From Candidatus Woesearchaeota archaeon CG07_land_8_20_14_0_80_44_23 (GTDB lineage Archaea > Nanobdellota > Nanobdellia > Woesearchaeales > 0-14-0-80-44-23), in contig PEXD01000076.1 of the NCBI GenBank assembly GCA_002779235.1, positions 1 through 12,393 on the forward strand: a DNA stretch of 12,393 nt, given 5' to 3'. The translations under genes were made by a program, and so were the position numbers. The notes beneath the pieces are model-generated. The model saw nothing but the letters and a program-made list of their open reading frames with translations, made no database searches and was not told the origin of the DNA. This document shows, one piece after another, positions 1 to 6,377 of the stretch. The first letter of the stretch is position 1, and each line of letters starts with the position of its first letter.

Positions 1-53
1 AAAAACGGCGCCTTATCTCTAAACTAAAGTATTGAGTTTTAGCGCCGTTTTTT
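1..53. repeat. Nested palindrome at the window's left edge
   Basis: An 11-bp stem (1-11 with 42-52) begins with an A-tract and ends with a T-tract. Inside it a 5-bp stem pairs 21-25 with 35-39. It could terminate transcripts from either direction. Its closing arm is followed by TTTTAGCATAAA, close to the TTTTAGCACAAA that follows a similar hairpin at 7143-7188, so it may belong to the same family of intergenic palindromes. The element may be cut by the window start. Confidence 0.55.
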
Positions 54-125
54 AGCATAAAAAAATCCACCCCGCACAAATCCAAATTATTAAATTGTTC
101 AAATTATCAAATTATTTATTATGAT

Positions 126-242
126 TTAGCTCAGCGCTGAAACAACTGTGATTATCAGTACTAGCACTGCTGTGAAAACAGCCAGAAACTTGGCTGCCCT
201 TTCTTTGACAGTGATTATTGGCTCTCCTGTTAATTCTGCCAT
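126..242 (-). CDS. Small single-pass membrane protein (38 aa), unknown function
   Basis: A complete ORF of 38 codons runs from ATG at 242 to TAA at 126-128. The product begins MAELTGEPIITVKERAAKF and then has one hydrophobic stretch of about 19 residues (FLAVFTAVLVLIITVVSALS), which reaches the C-terminus. This predicts a tail-anchored or single-span membrane peptide with its charged end in the cytoplasm. It lies 51 nt after the 276-aa gene on the same strand and could be the last gene of that transcript. A GGTG about 10 nt before the ATG is a weak ribosome binding site. No family is recognised. The clean polar/basic-to-hydrophobic layout supports a real gene, but ORFs this short can arise by chance. 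Confidence 0.5.
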   Translation of the reverse strand: MAELTGEPIITVKERAAKFLAVFTAVLVLIITVVSALS

Positions 243-293
243 ATAAAATTTACACCCCCTAAAATCCACCTGCTGTGGATTCAGCACTGACTT

Positions 294-1124
294 TTAAACC
301 TTTTCCTTTTTCTGCCCTCTGCTATCCAGCTCGAGAGTTTCTATAATCTCTTCCGGCTCTATCCTGTACGAGTTCTTGTTGATTAGCTTGGACATTGTTT
401 TCCTGCCCTCAAAGAAATGATGCTTGGCTATCATGTGCACCTGCATCAGGTTGTAGTTGAACTCCAGCTTCTCCCTGCTCTTCAGGTTCCTTACTGTGAA
501 GTCATAGTTTGCCTGCTGTCCGTAGCCGCATTTCAGGACTTCCAATTCCTTAGGCAGATTATTCCAAGGGCAGCCTGCGTCGCCGATTCTTTCCACAATC
601 ACCATGTAGTATGCGCTGGGAAGCTCCTTGAGCATCCTGCTATTCCTTAAAGGTTTAATAAAAGGCCTTATATGGAAGAGCCCTTTTCCACCCGCGCTTT
701 TCTCAAGAAAAGGGCGGTTTCCATTCTTTAACTCAACAATGTTGTAATCAGAATCAAGGATTGTTACAGCATTGTTGGTGCTCCTGTAATTATCAAGCGA
801 GGCATTGGCCATCTTTTCAAGGCGTGATGCTAGGTCCTCATAGGAGAGCCCATATTTTTGCATTGTGAGATAGTCCTGCTTTTTGATTTCTATCAGGTCC
901 TCTTCCCGCCCAAGAAACCCACCCATGCTATGCCTCCTGAGTATCTCACTAAGCGTATCGCTGGCGCCTATCTCTGCGGTGCTGGAAAAAATGTTGTAAA
1001 ATGCCAGTCGCTCAAGGTCGCTCATCTCATCTTCTTTCTTTATGGACACCTTGGACACCTCAGACACCTCATGCTTTTCAGGTGCAAGACTCTGTCTTTG
1101 CGCCTCATTTTCTTTGTCTGCCAT
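294..1124 (-). CDS. Hypothetical protein (276 aa), possibly linked to the Ubl cluster
   Basis: No family is recognised and there is no signal peptide or membrane span, so the protein is probably cytoplasmic. The first 35 residues are charged and polar and include a short repeat (VSEVSKVS) made by a 9-nt tandem repeat. Residues about 36-110 look helical. The middle (about 118-180) looks like a mixed alpha/beta domain, and the C-terminus is basic (RGQKKEKV). The middle segment resembles the C-terminal part of the 160-aa Ubl candidate (6358-6840): each has a DY-x-x-VEL-x-x-G stretch and later a strand of the form YYMVIVERI or LYIVISKI. That similarity is weak. The ATG at 1124 is preceded at 5 nt by AAGGTG, a good Shine-Dalgarno, and it starts 22 nt after the signal peptidase stop, so the two genes are probably co-transcribed. 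Confidence 0.8.
   Translation of the reverse strand: MADKENEAQRQSLAPEKHEVSEVSKVSIKKEDEMSDLERLAFYNIFSSTAEIGASDTLSEILRRHSMGGFLGREEDLIEIKKQDYLTMQKYGLSYEDLASRLEKMANASLDNYRSTNNAVTILDSDYNIVELKNGNRPFLEKSAGGKGLFHIRPFIKPLRNSRMLKELPSAYYMVIVERIGDAGCPWNNLPKELEVLKCGYGQQANYDFTVRNLKSREKLEFNYNLMQVHMIAKHHFFEGRKTMSKLINKNSYRIEPEEIIETLELDSRGQKKEKV
1044..1070. repeat. 9-nt tandem repeat inside the 276-aa gene
   Basis: Three units of GGACACCT(T/C) or AGACACCTC lie head to tail. On the minus strand they encode the EVSEVSKVS stretch near the N-terminus. The period keeps the reading frame. Confidence 0.7.
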
Positions 1125-1146
1125 TTCTACACCTTTTTGAATGCCT

Positions 1147-1758
1147 TCAATAGATTATCGCAACAACAACGCTTCTTACCTGGGAGAACCTTATCTTTCC
1201 CGGGTCCTCGCTGGGGTTGTTGTCGCCCTTTGCCGTGCAGTACCAGCCCTGCTCGTCATATCCAATCCTGACAACCCTGTGTATTGTAATGCCGTCCGCA
1301 TATTCCGACTCGTAGGAGATTATATCGCCGATTTTTATATCGCTTTCGTTTTCAGGAGCCACCTCAATTGCGTTTGAGTTCTCGTTCAGCACCGGCTCCA
1401 TGGAGTGCGTAGGAGTGAAAGAAGCCCATTCAGCATTCCTGATTGCAAGTATGACTTTGTCTCCAGTAACATAAATCTGATTTTCAGAAACCCTGTCTGC
1501 AGGGCATGCCCTGACTGCCGGCTGCTTGAACACTGAGTCAAGTATTCCCTGCTTTGGGTCAGCCATCTGCATTGAGGTCTTGGCTGCTGCATCAGCTGCC
1601 GCATCCCCTGTAACCTGCCCGCCATTTCCGTAGAAGGCTGCAAGCTCCCTGTTCTGGTAATAGTTGAGCGAGATGTCTGCGTATATGCTGTTCGCAACCC
1701 ACCCCAGCGTGAACAGGAGAACTGCAAAAGCCACTGCCCCCAACCTTATCTGTCTCAT
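1147..1758 (-). CDS. Signal peptidase I, archaeal type (S26B-like)
   Basis: This membrane serine protease would remove signal peptides from exported proteins on the outer face of the membrane. With ATG at 1758 the protein is 203 aa. One N-terminal membrane span covers about residues 5-25. A long linker follows (about 30-110), rich in Ala, Gly and Gln. The catalytic region is THSMEPVL with Ser119, then GDIISYE (144-150), ITIHRVVRI with His160 in the general-base position, and KGDNNPSEDPGKI (178-189). His in place of Lys is the archaeal and ER pattern. There is no second C-terminal span. A GTG six nt upstream (1764) is in frame, but a TATA-like box centred near 1785 lies 27 nt before the ATG, so a leaderless start at 1758 is preferred. 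It is the first gene of a unit including the 276-aa gene. The linker is unusual, and the substrate could be specialised. Confidence 0.88.
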   Translation of the reverse strand: MRQIRLGAVAFAVLLFTLGWVANSIYADISLNYYQNRELAAFYGNGGQVTGDAAADAAAKTSMQMADPKQGILDSVFKQPAVRACPADRVSENQIYVTGDKVILAIRNAEWASFTPTHSMEPVLNENSNAIEVAPENESDIKIGDIISYESEYADGITIHRVVRIGYDEQGWYCTAKGDNNPSEDPGKIRFSQVRSVVVAIIY

Positions 1759-1777
1759 AATCACTGTATAGTGATTA
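1758..1777. promoter_or_regulatory. Palindromic operator candidate at the signal peptidase start
   Basis: TAATCACT (1758-1765) and AGTGATTA (1770-1777) form a perfect inverted repeat with 8-nt arms and a 4-nt centre. It sits between the TATA-like box and the ATG at 1758, over the expected transcription start. A dimeric repressor bound here would block initiation. No regulator gene is recognised nearby. Confidence 0.5.
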
Positions 1778-1792
1778 CTAATATTTAAAGAT
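1778..1792 (-). promoter_or_regulatory. TATA-like promoter of the signal peptidase gene
   Basis: On the minus strand the sequence reads CTTTAAATATTAG, an archaeal TATA-type box centred near 1785, about 27 nt upstream of the ATG at 1758. The spacing predicts a leaderless mRNA and marks this gene as the start of a unit separate from the upstream E1 gene. Confidence 0.55.
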
Positions 1793-1846
1793 TGCTATTT
1801 TTAGCCACTAATAAGTAGTTATAAAATTAATGGAAATTAATGGAAA

Positions 1847-3487
1847 TCAATGCCGGGCAGAGCATGGGCATCCCTGTTTTTGGGCTGTCCCTATCCCTGA
1901 GACAAAAAGGGGGTGCCTCGACGCTGAAGAATAGGACACTGCACTTAGAGAGGGAAAAAGCCCTGCAGCAGCAGAGAGCGCCTCGCCTGCAAGGGCAGAG
2001 CCGATTATCATGTTTGAGGTTACAACGCTCGGCGCCTTGTCATTCAGCTGACAGGAGTCCCTCTCTGCCTTCCTCTTCTTCCACTCCTCTGCAATCCCGT
2101 ATATTCCTGTCTGGCACTCAAGGCAGCCGCTCTTTCCCGGAATGTATGCCCGCACAGCGCCTGAGCATTCATCTGTGCCTGCATCAAAATATGGTATCTG
2201 CATGCTAACAGCAATCCTGTTGAGGCAGGACCTTGCATAGGGGTTGTCCACCCCGCCTATTATCATTCTATAACTGCGGCTCCTAACAAAATCCTCTGTT
2301 ACTGCAATTATGCCATTATTCCTGTCATAGCTGTCAAGCTCCTGCTCAGAGTCCACCACCTTCCCGATTATCGGGGAGACATTAAGCCCTGATATCCTTG
2401 AAATCCTGTCTGCAAGCGCCTCTGCCTTCCTCCTGCCCCTCTTTATTGAATCCCTGTCGCAGATGAGCACCTGCCTGTTGGCGTTTGCCAGCTCCACGCT
2501 GTCAAAGTCAGCTATGTCAATGTTCTTGAAGCCGGAAAGCGAGAGCGCAAGGGCTGCAAAGTTGCCTATTGCCCCTGCTCCTGCGACAAGCACCCTGTCC
2601 TCAATTGAATAGCCTTTTGCCTCATGATTTGCCTCATAATTTTCCATTTTTATTTTATCACCGTAAAAAATTCTCTCAGGAGAACAGAGAGTGTATAATA
2701 TTTCCTCGTCAGGCATCACATCATTTTTGAGCGGCATTAGAAACTTCCTTGCGATGTCAAGGGCCAGCCCTGCGGCAATGCCAGACGGGATTATCCCCTG
2801 CCTTTTTCCCTCAAATAAAAGCATCCTGTCATCAAGAGAATACTGCGAGCTGGATGAGCCAGATGAGCCAGGTGAGCCAGGTGAGCCAGGTGAGCCAGGC
2901 ATTGCTGCAGAGACAAGGCAGCGCTCGCTGTCTGCTGATATTGAGATGTAAGGTATCCTGTTTTTGCTGCAGTATGCAAGAGAGCCCTCTTTTGAGGCGT
3001 AGCTTGAAGATGCATCTATTATAAAGTCAATTTTCCCAAGCCCTGGAAGCGAGCGGATGCCAGCGCACATGGAATCAATCCTTACCATAACGCTCTTGTC
3101 AATCAGGTTCTCAACTGCCTCCTCAAGCGATTCTGCCTTTGAGGATGAGCTGCAAAGGAATGAAAGGAAGTCCTCATGCTTTGGCAGTTCCCTTGATGTG
3201 TCAAGAATGCTTATCCTGCCCAATCCAAGGGCTGAGAGCCCTGCAGCAAGATAGTTTCCTGCTGTTCCTGCCCCGAGTATCACAGCATGCGCCGAGCAGA
3301 GTTTTTCCTGATTCCAGCCTGAAATGCGCTCCTGCCTGTCAAAATGCCCCTCAGAAGAATCATAAGTCTCGAGCCGCCTGAGCGCCTCGCTCACCTTCAG
3401 CTCCGGTTTCTTCAGGGATGCTTGGGCCCTCTGTTGGGTCCTCTCTTGTGCGCTTTTCAACACACGCAGCTTTTCGCGTATTGCCAT
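1847..3487 (-). CDS. E1-like ubiquitin-activating enzyme with two ThiF domains
   Basis: The E1 would adenylate the C-terminal Gly of a ubiquitin-like protein with ATP and take it as a cysteine thioester. Residues 1-45 are basic and helical. The first ThiF/Rossmann domain (about 49-260) has the opening FDRQERISGWNQEKL and the GAGTAG loop (72-77), but after ILDTS (94-98) the usual N-x-x-R is missing, so it looks inactive. It also carries a PGSPGSPGSPGSSG insert near 197-210. The second domain (about 296-546) is intact: GAGAIG (303-308), DFDSVELANANRQ with Asn335 and Arg338, GGVDNPYAR with Asp414, CLEC (455-458) and CPC (540-542) as likely zinc ligands, and Cys479 in DSCQLNDKAPS as the likely catalytic Cys. 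The inactive-plus-active layout matches eukaryotic E1 and BilD-type bacterial E1. ATG 3487 lies 2 nt after the JAB stop; an in-frame TTG at 3493 would overlap it. Confidence 0.93.
   Translation of the reverse strand: MAIREKLRVLKSAQERTQQRAQASLKKPELKVSEALRRLETYDSSEGHFDRQERISGWNQEKLCSAHAVILGAGTAGNYLAAGLSALGLGRISILDTSRELPKHEDFLSFLCSSSSKAESLEEAVENLIDKSVMVRIDSMCAGIRSLPGLGKIDFIIDASSSYASKEGSLAYCSKNRIPYISISADSERCLVSAAMPGSPGSPGSPGSSGSSSSQYSLDDRMLLFEGKRQGIIPSGIAAGLALDIARKFLMPLKNDVMPDEEILYTLCSPERIFYGDKIKMENYEANHEAKGYSIEDRVLVAGAGAIGNFAALALSLSGFKNIDIADFDSVELANANRQVLICDRDSIKRGRRKAEALADRISRISGLNVSPIIGKVVDSEQELDSYDRNNGIIAVTEDFVRSRSYRMIIGGVDNPYARSCLNRIAVSMQIPYFDAGTDECSGAVRAYIPGKSGCLECQTGIYGIAEEWKKRKAERDSCQLNDKAPSVVTSNMIIGSALAGEALSAAAGLFPSLSAVSYSSASRHPLFVSGIGTAQKQGCPCSARH
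2853..2897. repeat. 9-nt tandem repeat inside the E1 gene
   Basis: Five units of G(A/G)TGAGCCA lie head to tail. On the minus strand they encode the Gly-Ser-Pro-rich insert in the degenerate first ThiF domain. The period preserves frame, so copy number can vary without breaking the gene. Confidence 0.85.
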
Positions 3488-3489
3488 TT

Positions 3490-5118
3490 TCAAAGCCTGA
3501 AATCACGGATTATTTTCTTCTTCCTCTCGTTGTAGCAGATTATCCTGTCTTCAGGGGTGTCTGGAAGTTCGCCGAATATGAATTCAATAGCCCTCCCAGC
3601 AACACCCCTAACCCTATTTTGGATTTCCCTAGTTTGGATTTCTTTGCTGCGCTCTTCTCTTATGCGATTGTCAATCTGTTCAATCTCGCGCTTCCCCCTG
3701 CTCTTTATCTCTGCCTCAAGATTCCTCGCCCTTTCTGAAAGCGCTTCATCGCTGCACGACTTTGCTATGTATTCAAGCCGGTCAATCTCCTTTCCAACCT
3801 CTTGTAAATCAGGCAGAGAACCCTCATGGTATCTGAGCATCATTTCAATTGATTTTAGTGTGGCACTGTCTGTGGCACTGTAGTTCTGCTGCCCGCTGTC
3901 CTGATACATCTCTCTCATATTCTTATACTTTAGATGGACAGCTGGATTGTAATTTGAATGGATTTCTGCTTGAATTTCTGGTTGGATTGCTGGTTGGATT
4001 ATTGGTGGGATGGCATTGATATTCACTGGATGCGCATGCGAGAAGCAGTAGCCGGGCTCAAGCTGGGACTCCTGCTGGCGCACAACAGCTGGATTTGCAG
4101 CCGGATTAGCAGGGGCAGGGGCAGGCGCAGGCGCAGGAACATGCGCTGGCTCATATGGCTCATACATTGGCTCTGATAGTGGAGCAGATTTTTCATTTCC
4201 TGTCTCCTCTTTATTATACTCTCCTTTATCAGTATTCTTCCTTTTCCTTTCCTTTTCTCTTTTTCTTTTTTCCTCTCTCTCCCTTATAAGCTCTGAGATT
4301 GGAACTCCGTCTATCCTCACCTTTGAGCACGCCTCTTCCTTCAGAATATCGTAAAGCCCCTCAACTTGCTTTCCCGAGATTATTATTTCAAGGGGAGCGT
4401 TCTCTATCTTCATCAGGCGCTGGGTTGCAGGGTCCTCAAACATCAGCTCGGCATAGGGCTTCCCGCTGCCCAGGCTCACCACAACGCTGTATGCAAAGCC
4501 CGAGCTTATCCTCTCTATTTCATATGCTTCCTGCAGAAGATTAGGTGGAAGATTGGGCTGAAGATTGGGCAGAAGATTGGGCAGAAGATTCGAGTTTTCA
4601 GGCGCCTGAATCTCTATTATGCTGCTGCCAGAAATCCTTATCTTTTCCTTCCCTCCCCTCACAATCCTCTCTATTGCGCTTTCCTTGATTGGAATTCTCC
4701 TTTCAGAGAGCACAACCTGGTTGTAGGGCGCGACTGAGAGGAAGAGCTGCCTGAAGTTCTGCTCGTCCCTTTGGGAATGGAACGCAGGCATTGAATCGTG
4801 GCTGTGCCACCAGCCGATGACCCGCTTTCCTGAAGCTGCAATCTCCTCAATAACAGAGCTGAGCATCCCGGGCTTTCCAACATATCCGTCATGGCAGACC
4901 TCCTGGTCAGTGAACAGATAGGCGTCATCAGCAACATCCGAGCCCCTCTCTGCGGCAAGGAAGCCGCCGCACTCAATCTCAAGCGAGGAAAGCTCGCACA
5001 CCACCCCAGCATACATATTCGCCTTTGTGAGGGCGTAATCTGTTATTTTGACTCCTGAAAGAATTCCCAAAAGCTCCTCTGAAGCAGCTATCCTCCCAAG
5101 TTTTTTTGCTATGCTCAT
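3490..5118 (-). CDS. JAB/JAMM metalloprotease (deubiquitinase-like) with long tail
   Basis: JAMM proteases use zinc to cleave isopeptide or peptide bonds after a ubiquitin-like Gly-Gly. The catalytic domain is residues about 20-150. It has Glu49 in ECGGFLAA, and His105, His107, Ser115 and Asp118 in WWHSHDSMPAFHSQRDEQ, which is the complete E...HxH-x7-S-x2-D motif. The cysteine-desulfurase or MoaD-type partners of other small JAB proteins are absent. Residues about 165-280 look like a second, mainly beta domain, interrupted by an (NLxP)n repeat at 177-195. A very charged Lys/Glu/Arg stretch (279-300), a Pro-Ala-rich linker (about 311-385) with a second repeat, and a helical C-terminal region (about 400-542) follow. 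At 542 aa it is far longer than a bare JAB domain of about 130 aa. In this operon it probably both matures the Ubl and removes conjugates. ATG 5118 directly follows the last of six 14-nt repeats. Confidence 0.93.
   Translation of the reverse strand: MSIAKKLGRIAASEELLGILSGVKITDYALTKANMYAGVVCELSSLEIECGGFLAAERGSDVADDAYLFTDQEVCHDGYVGKPGMLSSVIEEIAASGKRVIGWWHSHDSMPAFHSQRDEQNFRQLFLSVAPYNQVVLSERRIPIKESAIERIVRGGKEKIRISGSSIIEIQAPENSNLLPNLLPNLQPNLPPNLLQEAYEIERISSGFAYSVVVSLGSGKPYAELMFEDPATQRLMKIENAPLEIIISGKQVEGLYDILKEEACSKVRIDGVPISELIREREEKRKREKERKRKNTDKGEYNKEETGNEKSAPLSEPMYEPYEPAHVPAPAPAPAPANPAANPAVVRQQESQLEPGYCFSHAHPVNINAIPPIIQPAIQPEIQAEIHSNYNPAVHLKYKNMREMYQDSGQQNYSATDSATLKSIEMMLRYHEGSLPDLQEVGKEIDRLEYIAKSCSDEALSERARNLEAEIKSRGKREIEQIDNRIREERSKEIQTREIQNRVRGVAGRAIEFIFGELPDTPEDRIICYNERKKKIIRDFRL
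3959..4006. repeat. 12-nt degenerate tandem repeat in the JAB gene linker
   Basis: Four units of the form TGGATT(T/G/A)(C/T)TGGT lie head to tail. On the minus strand they encode the PPIIQPAIQPEIQAEIHSN stretch. Frame is preserved. Confidence 0.7.
4536..4594. repeat. 12-nt tandem repeat in the JAB gene
   Basis: About five units of GAAGATTGGGC(A/T), two of them identical, encode the (N-L-x-P) repeat between the catalytic domain and the second domain of the JAB protein. Confidence 0.85.
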
Positions 5119-5202
5119 TTTGATTGCCCCACTCTGATTGTTTCACTTTGATTGCTTCAATTTGATTCTCTCACTTTGATTGCCTCAGTATGGTTGCCTC
5201 AC
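5119..5202. repeat. Six 14-nt tandem repeats before the JAB start codon
   Basis: Six consecutive 14-nt units resembling TTTGATTGCCTCAC fill the gap between the E2-like stop (5199-5201) and the JAB ATG (5118). On the minus strand each unit reads about GTGAGGCAATCAAA: a purine-rich GAGG-like segment, then AATCAAA, then GTG or ATG at the next junction. The last unit runs directly into the real ATG. The array therefore looks like a repeated ribosome-binding-site cassette. Since 14 is not a multiple of 3, successive potential starts change frame. Confidence 0.85.
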
Positions 5203-6377
5203 TTTGTCTCTACATTTGAAAACAATGGCTTTTTCTCAGCCAGCAGGTTCTTGTACCTTGAATACTCTCCTGCAAAATTCGCAACATTCAGCACGTGCCA
5301 GGGTTTCATCTCAGAATCGTTCGTGTATCCTGAAAGAAGCGTCTTTTCGCCGAATGAGAGGGCCCTCTCATATTTCTGGGGCACTGCGCTGCAGCGCCTC
5401 ATCTCCTCTGAAAACCCGTCCTTGAATATGCAGATGCTCTCCATTTCTTTATTATAGTGCAGAAAGGGATGGTTGTATTCCTCTATGACAAATGTCTCAT
5501 CTTTCGGAGGAAGAAGGGTGCTGCCCTGGAATATTATCTCGCAGGCAACCTTCGCAGTGGAAAAAAGATAGCCCTGCCTATCCCAGAAATTCTGGAGCGC
5601 GTATTCCTTCCTTGAGTTTATCCATTTGTAGGCATACATCCTGCCGTTGATTTTTGCGATTCCGAAATAATTTCTCTCAAAAACCCCTTTTGAATTCATA
5701 TCTGAAATGAATTTCTCCACCTGCGAAACATCCAGCGAGGGCGCATCTGCCGGCTTTGACTCCGCTGAGAGCCGCTCGGCTAGGGAGCGCCAGCAGATTT
5801 CAGAGATTCTTCCCTCTGAAAAAGCCCCCTCAGGATTGTATTTAATCCCGTTCAGTTCAACTGCTGCCTCCTGGCCGCTCTCGCGCCTCAGCGAGAAAAT
5901 CTTGCCTTGTGAAGAGAACATCTCATAATTTTTTGGAAAGAATCCTGAGAGATAGATGTCAGAGAGAATCTGCTCAACTGAAGAAGAATGGCTAACCTCC
6001 TCTTTTTTCCTATCCTTGTAAATCAGCGAGCCGCTTATTTTTGGGGCAGAAAAAAGCCCGCCCTCGCCGAATGCGAGCTTTGCAATAGGATTCTTCTCAA
6101 AGAGCTGTGCGAGCCGCGAGTCATCCTGGCGCTTTGCTGAATTCTGCCTTAACACTTTCTCTGCCTCTTCCTTTGCCTGGGCAATGTTGTCGAGCAGGAA
6201 CTGCCTGTCATAGAAAAGCGTGTTTCCTGCCGGAAAGGCGGGCCAGCTGCAGCCGAACACCTTAGCAAATGCAAAAGGGTCATCTTCCCGCATGTCCTCG
6301 TCCAGCACATACAGGGCGCCATCTGAAAGAATGCATGTGCTGCCCTCAAGCATTCTCTCAAGCCCTGATTTTTCCAT
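5199..6377 (-). CDS. E2-like ubiquitin-conjugating protein with an internal duplication
   Basis: The proposed role is to accept a Ubl from the E1 on a cysteine and pass it to a target. The protein is 392 aa and cytoplasmic, with no membrane span. Near the C-terminus, residues 301-316 read YNHPFLHYNKEMESIC. His303-Pro304 followed 13 residues from the His by Cys316 recalls the H-P-N...Cys site of E2 enzymes and the E2-like PRTRC protein B family. It is preceded by strand-like segments and a PP pair (290-291), as in E2 folds. Residues 1-125 are of unknown fold, with a helical stretch at 59-98. Residues 133-165 and 219-251 resemble each other (VEQILSDIYLSGFFPKNY versus VEKFISDMNSKGVFERNY), so the middle is duplicated. 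ATG 6377 overlaps the upstream gene by 20 nt; an in-frame TTG lies at 6380. The neighbours (E1, JAB) raise confidence. The protein could instead be a non-catalytic relative. Confidence 0.72.
   Translation of the reverse strand: MEKSGLERMLEGSTCILSDGALYVLDEDMREDDPFAFAKVFGCSWPAFPAGNTLFYDRQFLLDNIAQAKEEAEKVLRQNSAKRQDDSRLAQLFEKNPIAKLAFGEGGLFSAPKISGSLIYKDRKKEEVSHSSSVEQILSDIYLSGFFPKNYEMFSSQGKIFSLRRESGQEAAVELNGIKYNPEGAFSEGRISEICWRSLAERLSAESKPADAPSLDVSQVEKFISDMNSKGVFERNYFGIAKINGRMYAYKWINSRKEYALQNFWDRQGYLFSTAKVACEIIFQGSTLLPPKDETFVIEEYNHPFLHYNKEMESICIFKDGFSEEMRRCSAVPQKYERALSFGEKTLLSGYTNDSEMKPWHVLNVANFAGEYSRYKNLLAEKKPLFSNVETK

Noticed and set aside
858..1271. Plus-strand ORF of 137 codons opposite the 276-aa and signal peptidase genes
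   Set aside because: It overlaps two well-supported minus-strand genes and its product is Cys/Leu/Pro-rich with no domain, typical of a shadow frame.
1840..2208. Plus-strand ORF of 122 codons opposite the E1 C-terminus
   Set aside because: It is antisense to the intact ThiF domain with its zinc cysteines. No independent start signal or domain was seen.
1847..3487. MoeB/UbaA-type E1 for molybdopterin or tRNA thiolation
   Set aside because: Two ThiF domains in one chain and neighbouring E2-like and JAB genes fit conjugation better. No MoaD/ThiS-like or sulfurtransferase gene is adjacent. It cannot be fully excluded.
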